A program made the position numbers and the translations under genes. The notes below the pieces were generated by a model. It was not told the DNA's origin and made no database searches. It worked only from the letters and a program-made list of their open reading frames with translations. This document shows positions 23,630 through 35,096 of a stretch of 64,000 bases of DNA, in pieces. This stretch comes from Phyllostachys edulis (lineage: Eukaryota; Streptophyta; Magnoliopsida; Poales; Poaceae), in NCBI GenBank assembly GCA_036346405.1, contig CM070566.1, positions 50,285,268 through 50,349,267 on the forward strand, given 5' to 3'. Each line of letters opens with the position of its first letter. Position 1 is the first letter of the stretch.

Positions 23630-23771
23630 TGTTGGAGATATTAGAGATTAAAAAAGAGTCCAGAATTTAGGTAAGAGTCCAAGTCATGTTGGAGTCGGAC
23701 TGTAATATTTGACACTATAAATAAAGGACGCGGGGATCCCAAAAGGGACACACAATCCCCAAAATCCTATA
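23630..23771 (+). repeat. Left LTR of the 2.3-kb short-LTR element
   Basis: TGTTGGAGATATTAG ... AATCCTATA. It is followed immediately by the tRNA-Met primer-binding site. Confidence 0.88.
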
Positions 23772-25788
23772 TGGTATCAGAGCCAACCCAAAACCCTACG
23801 TCGAGAAAAAACCCTTACCTCGGAACCTCCACCGCCGCCATTGATCCGCCGGCCGCCGCTGTCCCGCCGTGCGCATGGTCCTCTGCGACCGCGTCACACG
23901 GGAGCGGACCAGCGGCCGGCCGGGTTGCATGCGGGTCGCAGGCAATGAAGAGGAGCAAGCCATCGGCTAGGTCTTCGGGATGGCACAGTGCCGAGGGCAA
24001 CAGTGGAGGCATTGCGCCTCGAGCGCATGAGGCATGGAGGCGGAACACGACACGGAGGCAGCTACGTTGGGCGCAACCAAGACGGCGTGGGGCTGGCGCG
24101 CGCTTCAGCGGCGGAAGGTGTGGGCGACGGCGGGCGCACGCTGTGGCGGACGAGCAACGGCGGTGCACACAGATTTGAGCCGCACATCAAGTGTTTCAAC
24201 GGCTGACCCAGCAAGCGGGTGGATCCAAGCCAGTCCAGTCGGAGGAAGAGGATAGGGAGAAGGAGCGCACGGGGGCGTGAGGAGGCGCGGTCTAGCGCCT
24301 GGGCGGCGAGCGGCGGCGAAGGAGAAGAGGATCCGGGTGGATCATGCTCGGGGGAAGAGTTTCGGAGGAGGAGTCAGCCGGGGAGAACAGAGGTGAAGGA
24401 GGCGGTGTGGTGCTCCGGGCGGAGGTGGTCGGATCCGGGCACGAGTGAGGAAGCCGAGCCGAGGGCAGTGTGTCATGGGTGCGGGTGCGGCGAACTGAGG
24501 AGAGGTGGCGGCTCGGCGGCCGGTGAAGAGGAAGGAAAGGAGATCTGGCGTGGAAGGAGATCAATCCGGTGTGGATTGAACCGTCCGGTGGGGAGGCACT
24601 CGGCGAGAGGAAGGAAGGGACTCAGGGGAGAGAGGAAGATCTAGTGCCGGTGGTGGAGAAGGAGAGAAGGAGGAGCTCCGGTGGGGGAGAAGAGACTTGG
24701 GAGGAGATGATCTGGACGGGGGAGAAGCCGGAGGAAAGAAAGCTCGGGAGCTGGAGGGAGAAGGTGCTAGGGGGAGAAGCAGGAGGGAGGAGGTCCGATC
24801 TGGTGCTGATTTGCGTGGAATCGGTGTTGGTGAGGAGGTCCGATCTGGTGCTGTGATCTAGTGCTTTGGTGTGGCTAGATTCTTTGCATGGAATCGGATG
24901 GTGCTCGGGCTCGGGAGAGAAAAGGGGGAGAAGGTTTGATGTGTGCTCAGATCTGAAGGATTCGTCGGTGCGCGGGGAGAAGAGTGCTCTGGTGTGGAGG
25001 ATCTGGTGTGGTATCGCGGTGGAGGTGTGGAGGATCCGATGGAGGTGTGGAAGTCTAACAATCTGATGTGGTGTGGATCCAGATCAATGAAGGATCTGGT
25101 GTGACCAAGGGGGGATCTAGTGTGGATCCAGATCGGTGTGGCTGCATGTGCTGTGTTGGGAAAAGGAGAGAGATAATGGTGTGTTTGCTAAGAGTTCTAG
25201 TTCCTATGTTGCTTGGTGGTGATAGTATCGGAGGTTACGACGGAAGATATGGAAGACAGGGGGAGAAGACTGTCCAAGTGGTGCTTTGGTGATTGTGCTA
25301 ATGGTGGAATTGGATGATGGTGATGAGCTCAACGATTGTGAGGATGAAATAGGAGCTGGTGGTAGCTCTAGTGGAGGTCATGTCAGTTGGCGGTGATGGT
25401 ATTGGTGTTGTGCGGCGGTGTTGGTATGGATGTCAGAGATTGAGTTGCTGGAGATGTTCGGGAGGATTGGGACTGGAGTCAAGCGTAATGATCTGTGACA
25501 GGGGTAGAGGTGGTGGAAGCTGAGACTGGGGGCATGTAGGCAGAGTGGTAGAGGCCGGGGGTGGCTGGGTGTATGAGGGTAGAGGAAGATGAGATTGAGG
25601 TCGGGCAGCTGGTAGATGGTTGAGATGGATTTGGTGACGTCCTTGGTAGTATTGGTGGTTAGCAATTATTTTTGTGGTATTGGTTATGGAGTCGATTGAT
25701 AGAAGTTTTTACTAGATTTTAGTGATGATATTGCATTATGTAACAAGATGGTCATGATTGTTATCTCATGCCCATCTTGAGGGGGAGT

Positions 25789-25929
25789 ATTGGAGATATT
25801 AGAGATTAGGAAAAAGTCCAGAGTTTAGGTAAAAATCCAAGTCGTGTTGGAGTCGGACTGTAATATTCGGCACTATAAATAAAGAACGTGGAGATCCCCA
25901 AAGGGACACACAATCCCCAAAATCCTACA
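25789..25929 (+). repeat. Right LTR of the 2.3-kb short-LTR element
   Basis: Differs from the left LTR at scattered positions (TATTGG for TGTTGG at the start, TACA for TATA at the end), so the insertion is not very recent. It follows the GAGGGGGAG polypurine tract. Confidence 0.88.
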
Positions 25930-27302
25930 ATTGATAATCGTCTCATCAGCCACATTGGTTTATCTATCTCAGTGAATGCGTAGAAGCCTGTTAGAGTTGA
26001 ACGCCATCATCTGCGTCATTGCTTGCGATGGTTGCTCTGGCAGGGGTTTTTTTTTGTTGGGGGGGGGCGGGGGGCGGTTTGGCGGAAGATCGGAAAATTT
26101 CGACCAATTTCAGCCGAAATTTTCAAAAAAAAAATGAATTTTGCAGATTTTAAATAAAAAACACATTCAAACAAAATTCAAGCAAATTTGATTTTTTTTT
26201 TTTTGGGATAAAATTCAAGCAAACCAATTTTTTTGAACCCGGTTTGAATTCCTACCGGGGCCGATAGAACCAAAATCACCGAAATTCGGAACCTGTGCTC
26301 TGGTCAATCTCCTCTAGATCGGCCTCACCGTGCTAAAGGCCGCAATTCAGAATGTCAAAGTGCCTTCTCTGTTTATCTATACAAGATATTAGAGCACATC
26401 ATCGCACATTTTAGCTCTCAAATTTGACAGCACACGCTTCTGTTGAGCATGTACTCTCAAGTCTCATCTAGTACTTAGTTGTATAAAACAGCACACTTGC
26501 TAGCCTGCACACGTCATTGTTTCTCTTTCTGGTTTCTTCTCCTCGCTCTGCAAGTCTATATATTAGTCTGAATAGTGATTCTTCTGGATTATTTCCACTT
26601 ACTTCCCATTCTCCTTTACGCCCTTAACCTGAAAGAAACAACTTAAATATACTAAGCTGGCCACTTTCGCCACTCGCCATGGGAATGAGCGGCAACAGGA
26701 ATAGAACACTTCGCTAAAGATGATGACCAAAGCGTCTATCTTTCCTAGTGTTCTCTAAGGCCCATTAGCAATGGCGCCGAGTGCTGTGACTGGTTTGGTC
26801 GTGGACTGGATATGGTTGCATCAGCCATGTAAAAGAGAAGGCCATTAAGGGTCAGGGACCTTCATGATCACTGCGCCGCGGTGCGATGAGTGGGAAGTCG
26901 TCTTCAGTTCTTCACAGCTCAGGTTTTCTTCAGTGTAAGTGTGCTATCTGACGACAACAAAATGCAGTTGCCCTCACAAGTGTGGGTCAAGTACGTCATT
27001 CCCACAAGTAATGTTGAGTTAAAAGTTGAAAACTAGCAATTCCAAGATTAGGAAAGTTAACGGTTGTGTTTGCCTATGGATTTGTCCATCCTTGTTTCCT
27101 ACTGATGTGCTTAATTATTTCTAGTAGCACCTCCATTTGCTTAACGCCATTAATGCTTTATAGCCCCAAACACTATGATTACAGTCAAAGTTTCTCCATG
27201 GGAGCACCTCCTGCGGTTGAGAAATGAGATAGCTGCGCTGAGCATACGATGGCTATCTTCTAGCACATTGCCAAATCAAAGTAAACATGTAGATGCTACA
27301 CA
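25930..27302. repeat. Segmental repeat array, unit 4
   Basis: Continues the copy of unit 1: 26296-27302 is close to identical to 8553-9505, including the core block at about 26678 (ATGGGAATGAGCGGCAACAG). The copy ends at GATGCTACACA (27302), where it jumps into the middle of the 22098-22626-type MITE. No coding sequence recognised. Confidence 0.72.
26041..26295. mobile_element. hAT-type MITE, 255 bp, perfect TSD TGCTCTGG
   Basis: CAGGGGTTTT ... GGAACCTG, flanked by TGCTCTGG at 26033-26040 and 26296-26303. It sits at the same site as the MITE at 8307-8552, so the insertion predates the duplication of the unit. Confidence 0.85.
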
Positions 27303-27894
27303 TAAAAATATGGATACAGATATAGTATGAACTTTTGCCATCCGAAATGTTATTTTATCCGCACTATTCATATTCGAATTCGATAAAAAAAAATACACAT
27401 TTTATTGTAGTATGGCCAATTAGTTGGACAAATATTTTTAGTTTAATATGAATTCATGTTTTTAGGTGAAATAGATAAACTAGAATGATTAGGTGTGCTA
27501 TGTATGAGGATAAAGTATCATAAATATCTCGCAATTACGTAAGTTATGAGGACATCTGAATCCGACCGAATTGACTAGGTATTTGATTCGTATTCGTATA
27601 CGTTTAGAAAATACGAACACGAATACGAGAGGACCACTATTCGATTGATTGACACCCCTACTAGTAACTTCTGGTTACCGGATACTTTTGCAAAATTTTA
27701 GATGAATTTTTTGAATTAAAATTTGAATTTTTCAGATGTAAAGACTAAATTTATCTAATTTTTTAATTGAAATTTGAATTTGAATGAAAATTAGATAAAT
27801 CCGGAATTTTTTTCCTGGTGTGAAATTTTATCGGATCTCAGCAATAATGCCACCGACGGTTACCGACGAAATTTCGCGAATAGAGTTTTCCATG
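27303..27894. mobile_element. Partial second copy of the nested MITE pair
   Basis: 27303-27660 matches the right two thirds of the 22098-22626 MITE, ending GATTGACACCCCTA. 27661-27894 matches the right arm of the surrounding older element, ending AGAGTTTTCCATG. The left ends are missing, and the join to unit 4 at 27302 is a recombination breakpoint. Confidence 0.7.
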
Positions 27895-28754
27895 CTCTTA
27901 TGTACTTAGCTGTAATAACCACCACACCCACTAGCCTGCAGACATTATTATTTCTCAATGTTTGGCTGCTTCTTCTCCTCGCTATGCAAGTCTATATATT
28001 TGTCTGCTGCATAGTGATTCATCTGGACTATTTCCTCTTATTTGCCGTTCTCCTTCACACGCTTAACCTAAAAGAGAGATCTAGAAATGCATTATGATGG
28101 CAGTGTCGCGATGGGAATGTGCGGCAACAGGAATAGAGCACTTCGCTGCAGATAGCATTAGTGTCCATCTCTGTGGATGTTTTCCAAGGTCCACTAGCAA
28201 TGGCGCCGTGGGTCGCGGCTGATTAGGTCGTGGACCTGGCAGGATTGCACCAGCCACGTCAAAGAGATGCCCATGAAGGATCAAGGGGCTTCATGCGCAC
28301 TGGGCTGCGCTACGACGAATGAGAAGTTGGTTGCAAGCGTGACATCTTCTTCGGTGTAAGTCTGCAATCTGATGACAATGAAGTGGCATCAAGCGTTGGT
28401 CTAGTATGTCATTCGACTCATTCTCACAAGTAATGCTGAGTTAAAAAGCTGAAAACTAGGGCAATTAATTAACGATTGTGTTGGTCTATGCATCTCTCCG
28501 TCCTTGTTTCCAACTCCAGCTGTGTCTATTTCTTGTAGCACCTCCAGTGGTTTGACACCGTTTATGTTTTGATGACTTTGATTACAGTCAAAAGTTTCTC
28601 CATCTGGGAGCACCTCCTGCAGTTCAGAATTAAGATAGCTGAGCATGCAATGGCTGTCTATTTTCAACAAAAAAAATGGCAAACCAAAACAGCGCGGCGA
28701 TCCTTTGATCTATACTGTCGATGCGATGCATATATGACCCTGCACGATCCCAAG
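27895..28754. repeat. Segmental repeat array, unit 5
   Basis: 27950-28145 matches 22900-23080. 28150-28740 follows 8930-9580 more loosely (core block at about 28111, ATGGGAATGTGCGGCAACAG). No gene recognised. Confidence 0.68.
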
Positions 28755-29024
28755 CAGGGTTCTGATAACCGGCTAAAAAAATACCGGGTGGCGATATAGC
28801 CGATGCGGCCGATAATCGAAAATTTCGCCGGTTTAAATCAAATTTTCCAAAAATTTTCTGAATTTTTCGGATTTTAAATTTTAAAAAAATCAAATTTGAG
28901 CAAAATTCAATCAAATTCGGCCAAAATTCAACCACAACCGAAATTTCGGCGCTGGTTACTGTTTCTACCGGGGGGGACCGGTAGAACCGGTAAAACCATT
29001 TTTCGGCCGGTTATCAGATCCCTG
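28755..29024. mobile_element. hAT-type MITE, 270 bp, strong TIRs and perfect TSD
   Basis: CAGGGTTCTGATAACCGGC at the left and its near-perfect inverse (GCCGGTTATCAGATCCCTG) at the right. ATCCCAAG flanks both sides (28747-28754 and 29025-29032). The interior is full of AAATTTTCCAAA-type words, relating it to the 8307, 26041 and 10892 elements. Confidence 0.92.
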
Positions 29025-29032
29025 ATCCCAAG

Positions 29033-30045
29033 AATGCAACCCCAACCATGGAGTTTAGTCAATAGGCGATTGAGATTTACATAAGGAATTTTAGCCTGAA
29101 TTTGCATGTTGATTCTTTTGAAAGATCATTTTCTATATAAAAAAAGATCTATCTCTCTCTCTCTCATGCTCTTCTGTGTAGAGACTATGACGTTAGATCT
29201 TCATTTGATCCTTTTCGATGAAAAAATGTTAGCGCCACTGTATGTGAACCCAAGTATGGAATACGAACACTGTATGTTGCCCATCGTCATGTAAGAACTA
29301 ACAAGTTGCCTTCAGTTATCAAACTCGTCTCTTTGCTTTACATTCTGCTGGCTTGTAATGCTTAAATCTGTTAGGCAGCTCTGTTTTACAATGCTGGAGA
29401 ATGTACATTTCGCTTTCTTGACTCTCGAATTGTATGATACACCAGCATTAACACAGTGAGTCAGTGAGTCTAGCCAAACAACTAGAATAAAACATCAAAC
29501 CTACTAGCCCTCTCTCTCTCTCTCTCTCTCTGCGGTTTCTCCTCCTCTCCCTACGTATTGGTGTCCACATCGATCCATCTTGACTGCCTTTTCTTTTTCT
29601 TCCCCTTTTGCCATTTAACTTGCTACGGAATCATCAGCATTCCAAGCCAATGCAACTAAGTTCAAGGAACCCTACCCATGTTTTCCTTCAAAGAGAATGA
29701 GCTTATGCGTTGCTGATTTAAGTTTTTAATAGAGTTTCCATCATGAGCTTAGAGTGGAAATTTCAATTGCTCTCATTTTAAACCTCCGTGAACTTTGAAT
29801 TTTCCATTGGTGTCGATTTATATATGTCCGTGAGAGGCTGAGAACTTCGAATGCAGCAGAACAAATCGAACAATACAGAGATAACGCGCTGAAACAGAGC
29901 ACCAACTTTTTTAGACAAATGTATCCAGCGCAAGAATATCCGGACTACATTATATAGTAGTTTAACATGGAAAACTAGATCTGATTCTCAAACTACCATA
30001 AGGAAATTCCGCCTTACGGCGTTACAACTCAATAGGATTTTGATT
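29033..30045. other. Spacer downstream of U2AF65 copy A
   Basis: No gene seen. Short CT microsatellites lie at about 29154-29166 and 29510-29532. 29533-29960 is a close copy of 53552-53970 and is the 3' flank of the duplicated U2AF65 block. Confidence 0.6.
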
Positions 30046-30444
30046 TTAACCGTCGTATTCACCAACAGCGAGCTTGTTCTCAGGGTAGAACACAGCAACC
30101 ACCTGGTTCCCGCCAAACCTCCTGTGCATCCCCATCTTCGCCTTGGTCGAGCCGTCAACATCTGCATATTCCAAAAACACCTGCAATGCATAAAAAAAAG
30201 TTTGCAAATCAGAATAGTTTCGTTTCTGCACAATCCTATGTTTATGTTAAATCGCATAAAATCAGGGCTCACCTTCCCTACTCCAGCAACAGGAGCACCG
30301 CTGGGATCGGGTCGTGGGATTACAACTTTCACCAAGTTACCTGTCCAAGTGTTAGTGAGTACATACACAAGATAGATAAAACAATATATGATCAATCAAA
30401 TCGAAGCGAAAAGAATAGTATGTCTTCTGTAGGTTAGGCCCGAT

Positions 30445-30709
30445 TGTAGAAAACCAGGAAGAGAAAGATCTGATTTCTGGTAATACTCAGCGCATTGTGG
30501 CGCAGAGGTTATGACCTGAATATATATACAGAGAGGCTGTGCCAGATTGGTTACAGTGTTTTGGTATAGAAACCGATTACAGGAGTTCGTATACATCTCG
30601 GTCTCTATCTAACAGAATCACGTATATAAGAGATAAGATCTGTATTATGTATAAGATAGGGATAGAAACTATCTCCTACCAAATTGGTTCAATAATTCTA
30701 TCTTTAACA
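30445..30709 (-). repeat. 3' LTR of the copia element
   Basis: 265 bp. It differs from the other LTR only in clusters at CAG/CTG motifs. Confidence 0.9.
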
Positions 30710-30722
30710 CCCTCCCTCAATC

Positions 30723-32444
30723 TCAACTTATGCCAGATCTTAAATTGAGATTGTGTCGAAACTGTGTCAACTGATAAACTGGAAGTGACTTTGTGAAACC
30801 ATCTGCAACTTGATCCTTGGAGGGTATGAACCGAATCTCGAGTGCTTTGCGTGCAACACGTTCTCTGACAAAATGAAAGTCTACTTCAATATGCTTTGTC
30901 CGTGCATGAAACACCGGATTAGCGGATAAATATGTTGCACCCAAGTTATCACACCAAAGTATAGGAGGTCTGGACTGATATATTCCAAGCTCACCTAGCA
31001 AAGACTGAACCCATATCAATTCAGCAGTTGCATTGGCCAAGGACTTATATTCAGCCTCAGTGCTTGATCGTGACACAGTTGCTTGCTTCCTAGCACTCCA
31101 TGAAATCAAGTTAGGACCAAAAAATATTGCAAAGCCTCCAGTCGACCTCCTGTCATCTGGACAACCTGCCCAGTCGGCATCAGAGAATGCACTAAGCAAC
31201 ATTGAACCAGACTTGCGTATGGATAGTCTAATACTTGGTGTAAACCGCAAATATCTCAATATTCTTTTTACTGCAGTCCAATGTTGTGTTGTTGGTGCAT
31301 GTAAGAACTGACATACCTTATTAACTGAATATGCAATATCAGGTCGAGTCAGTGTAAGGTATTGTAAAGCACCAACTATACTTCGATACCTGGTCATGTC
31401 CCCTGGCTGAAGAGCATCTCCTACTGTCAGGGAAAGTTTTTCAGTCGATGATAAGGGAGTGGTCACAGGTTTGCAGTTCTTCATGCCAACACGATTCAAT
31501 AAATCAGATATGTACTTGGACTGTGTGAGGAGTAGTCCATCTTCAGTCTTGGTTACTTCAATCCCCAGAAAATAGTGCAGTTCACCAAGATCCTTAAGTG
31601 CAAACTCAGCTTTGAGCTGATCAAGTAGCTTTGTCATGACACTGCTAGAAGATCCTGTAATGATGATATCATCCACATATATGAGAAGATAAACAATAGT
31701 ATCTCCATCCTATACACAAATAATGAAGTGTCAGCTTTGGATGGTTTGAACCCCATTTCTTGCAATTTCGAGCTAAGTCGAGAGTACCACGCACGCGGTG
31801 CCTGTTTCAATCCATATAGTGCCTTATCCAATTTGCACACATACCCAGACTTATCTTTCTCTTCATATCCTGGAGGTTGCCTCATGAAAACATCTTCTTC
31901 CAGAATGCCATGAAGAAACGCATTCTGTACGTCAAGTTGTCGAAGTGACCATCCATGAGAGACAGCTATGGAAAGAACAAGGCGAATCGTTGCCGCCTTG
32001 ACCACTGGGCTGAATGTATCCTCATAATCAACACCATACCGTTGCTTGAACCCTTTTGCAACAAGCCTGGCCTTGTACCTGTCAATGCTCCCATCTGCTC
32101 GACGCTTGACCTTGTACACCCATTTACAATCAATTATATTCTGCCCCCGCTGAGAAGGGACCAGGTGCCAGGTGCAATTGTGAACCAAGGCACGGTATTC
32201 TTCATCCATGGCACGTTTCCAGTTCCGATCAGCCAGGGCACTATCCAAAGACGATGGCTCTTCGGTGGAACATAAGAATGCATAACGCCTTTGTCTTGCC
32301 GAGATATGTCTTGGGAACCCGAATGTTGTTCGCGTCTGTGTAACCATGCCGTCTTTGAGTACGCGGAGGAGCCTCCTCAGAGGAATCAGAGGAGAGCGAC
32401 GAAGAAGCCAAGGGCTCTGGGGATACAGGAACTGTCGGTGTCAC
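30723..32444 (-). pseudogene. Copia reverse transcriptase and RNase H
   Basis: 31634-32347 carries the RT start (WKRAMDEEYRALVHNCTW, CKWVYKVKRRADGS, QLDVQNAFLHGILEEDVF). 30723-31676 carries the rest (DDIIITGSSSS at the catalytic site, GALQYLTLTRPDIAY) and the RNase H part (SDADWAGCPDDRRSTGG, SSTEAEYKSLA, KHIEVDFHFVRE). A frameshift near 31700 separates the two just before the YVDD motif. The short piece 32241-32444 links to integrase in another frame. Motifs are well preserved, so the element is fairly young but probably inactive as read. Confidence 0.9.
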
Positions 32445-32558
32445 AGGTTCATCATGCAGTGAGACCGTCGAAGCAGCCTCCTATTTCGCCGTAGAAGGTT
32501 GCGAGTGCAATGGAGCAGGGTTGACTAACATTGAGTCGGTCACGAGGTTGTAGCGATA

Positions 32559-33890
32559 TCATGATAGACTGCCAAGACTTGCCACAGCAACATTGTCGAC
32601 AGTAGCACCCGGATCCTCATGAGTACCTGCGTGTGCTCCAGCTCCCTGAACATGCTGCATAGACAAGTTAGGTTGCTCACTAGAGAAATCAGAAATATGC
32701 TCAGAAGTTAGTTGGTCGGTTGGGTGAGGAGCAGCTGAGGGTTTTGTATTGGCAAACGGGAAGACACGTTCTTCGAAGATGACATCTCTAGAGATATACA
32801 CACGTCCAGAAGACATGTCGAGACACTTATACCCTTTGTGAAGACTGTTATATCCTAAGAACACACATTGCTTGGAGCGGAATTGAAGCTTTCTGGAATT
32901 GTATGGTCGAAGGTGAGGCCAGCATGCACATCCAAAAGTGCGAAGAAAGGAGTAATCTGGGACTTGACCGAACAGTCGTTCAATAGGGGAAGCAAAATTG
33001 AGCACCCGACTAGGCATCCTGTTTATGAGAAAGGTGGCAGTTAAATAGGCAGAATCCCAGAATTTTAGAGGTATAGAAGCATGAGCTAGAAGAGCTAGGC
33101 CAACTTCAACTATGTGGCGATGTTTGCATTCAGCTGAGCCATTCTGCTGATGAGTGTGAGGACAGGAAACCTGATGAGCAATGCCATTTGTTTTAAAAAA
33201 CGAATTCAGCTTCTTGTACTCCCCACCCCAATCAGTTTGCATATGAATGATTTTTCTGCCTAATAGTCGTTCAACATGTTTCTGAAACTCTAGAAAAACA
33301 TTGAACACATCAGACTTGTTTTTCAACAGATATATCCAGGAAAATTTACTATAGTCATCAATAAAGCTGACATAGTATTTATATCCTTCGACTGATGGAG
33401 GAGCAGGACCCCAGACATCAGAAAACACAAGATCTAAAGGGGCTACAGGGACACGAGTTGATAAAGAGTAAGGGAGCTGATGACTCTTAGCTTGTTGACA
33501 AGCATCACAAACTAGAGGTTTATTGTACATATCTAAACAAGAAAGATGATGACGCTTAATGACTTGCTGAACAACCGAAAAGGATGGATGACCAAAACGA
33601 CTGTGCCATTGCTCTTGGGTTGGTGTAGATATTGCGAAGGCATGCTTGGATTGGGACTGCAGGGGATAGAGACCTCTCTCACATTTGCCTCGAAGAAGAA
33701 CCTTCTTCGTATCCTGATCCTTGATAAGGAAACAGTCAGGGTGAAATTCAAGAAAGACATTATTATCTGAAGTAAGGCGATGGACAGAGATCAGATTTTT
33801 GGCAGATTGAGGAACACACAAAACATTGTTTAGGTGAAGATCTCTATTAGGATTTGGTATAGTAGATTGACCAACATAACTAATGAGCAT
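32559..33890 (-). pseudogene. Copia GAG-pre-integrase and integrase domains
   Basis: A continuous 443-codon frame. It holds the GAG-pre-integrase zinc site (WHSRFGHPSF ... CDACQQAKSH, an HHCC-type pattern) followed by the integrase core: DLVFSDVWGPAP, FIDDYSKFSWIYLLK, QTDWGGEYKKLNSFF and HTHQQNGSAECKHRHI, containing the D, D and E catalytic positions. The normal polyprotein would continue upstream through protease and downstream into RT, but both joins are frameshifted here. Confidence 0.9.
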
Positions 33891-33954
33891 ACCTGCTCCG
33901 TTTGCAAACTGAACTGATCTCGCCCATTGTACCGCCCTTCATTGTCAACTGTCT

Positions 33955-34746
33955 AGATCACTAGTAATGTGATCCGTCGACCGATGTCTCAGTATACCGG
34001 TTTGTGTCAATTCCATATGAGGATGTATTGGCGGTCAGTAGCAACTTTGGATGATTCTTCATTCGAAAAGCATGATCAAAGCGATGCCAAGATTTTTGTG
34101 CAACATGCCCCACCTTGTTACAAATTTGACAAGAGGCGTGTTCCACCAGCACACCACCGGAACCACCTCCACCGGCACACCACCGGACCACCAGGCGCCG
34201 ATAGCCTTCACTTGGTCGCCGTCCATGGTCTCGACCGCCACCGCCACGTCCACCTTGGTCTGCGTCCCGTCCTCCCGACCACCTCCTCGGGAAGAAGTTC
34301 AGTTCGAGAAGAACTTGAGAAGCGGGACACGTTGTTCTGCTGATCAAGGCGCATCTCGAAGCTCGGCGGATGTGCATATACATCATTGAGATTGAGCACA
34401 TCGGACTTGGTTGTGATGGATGTCACCAAGGGTTGTAGTCGCATCAAGCCCAGCGAGGAGGTAGGATCTGAACTCCTCATCTTCAAGTGGCTTGCTGTAG
34501 ATGCCATTGTATCTGCTAGCTTCTTCATCTTGGCATAGTACACTTTAGAGAGATCGTTCTTGCGTGTGTTGGAGAGTCGCATTCAAAGTCGCATGAGTCG
34601 TGCCCTTGATTGAGATGAGAACATGCGCCCAATGCTCCCCACACTTCAAAGAAGATCTCGGTGACATGACTGCGAAAGAATTTCGAAGATAGCGATGACG
34701 GGGAGGGTACTAAGAACAATCTGATCCTATTGGATCCATGCTTCAT
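33955..34746 (-). pseudogene. Copia gag with zinc knuckle, frameshifted
   Basis: Minus-strand pieces in different frames read as a copia gag: FFEVWGALGACSH (about 34640), SNTRKNDLSKVYYAKMKKL (34500-34575), LVTSITTKSDVLNLNDVY (about 34390-34440), a Gly/Arg-rich stretch, and a knuckle CQICNKVGHVAQKSW (about 34090-34140) in which the last Cys is Ser. Breaks are much denser here than in pol and mostly fall at CAG/CTG words, so some may be sequence errors. Confidence 0.78.
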
Positions 34747-35096
34747 AATCTGGATTCTCGACTTGGGTCATCTCGCCACAACCATCGAGCTATGGTTGCG
34801 ACTAGTCTTGATCGTTCCGTTAATCTAAACCGAGAAGGCGTTGTCCTCGTGGGTAGGGAACAATCTGGGCCTTCGAGAGCGGATAATTTCCTTGTTCTTG
34901 TGATAACTTGACATTGATTAGTTGTCCAAAGCTTGGCGTCGGGAGGAGGCGGTGAACATCTTTGTGTGCACCATTGATCACGGATTGGTCGCGCCGCTTG
35001 TCGCCGAAAGTGGGAGGAAGAACTCGATGTAGACATTACAACGTGAGGAAGAAGGCTCGATACCATGTAGAAAACCGGGAAGAAGGCTCGATACCA

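Larger units (their letters stand above)
23630..25929 (+). mobile_element. Short-LTR retroelement without retroviral genes, 2.3 kb, TSD ATTGA
   Basis: Two LTRs of 142 and 141 bp (23630-23771 and 25789-25929) run from TGTTGGAGATATTAG to AATCCTACA. ATTGA flanks both ends (23625-23629 and 25930-25934). A perfect initiator-Met tRNA primer site (TGGTATCAGAGCC) follows the left LTR at 23772. A polypurine tract (GAGGGGGAG, about 25779-25787) precedes the right LTR. The LTR has a CTATAAATAAA box. The interior has no gag, protease, RT or integrase. It is GC- and purine-rich, with repeated GGATCTGGTGTGG-like words between 24790 and 25130. The primer site and GGGGGAG tract fit a copia-related, TRIM-like non-autonomous element, though it is larger than usual TRIMs. 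Confidence 0.9.

Noticed and set aside
23630..23771. Cassandra-type 5S-RNA-bearing LTR
   Set aside because: The LTR is short and I see no 5S rRNA-like promoter boxes in it.
24219..25292. Open frames inside the short-LTR element as a possible captured gene
   Set aside because: Low-complexity Gly/Arg/Glu-rich frames with no domain and no splice pattern; reported only as an open question about the interior.
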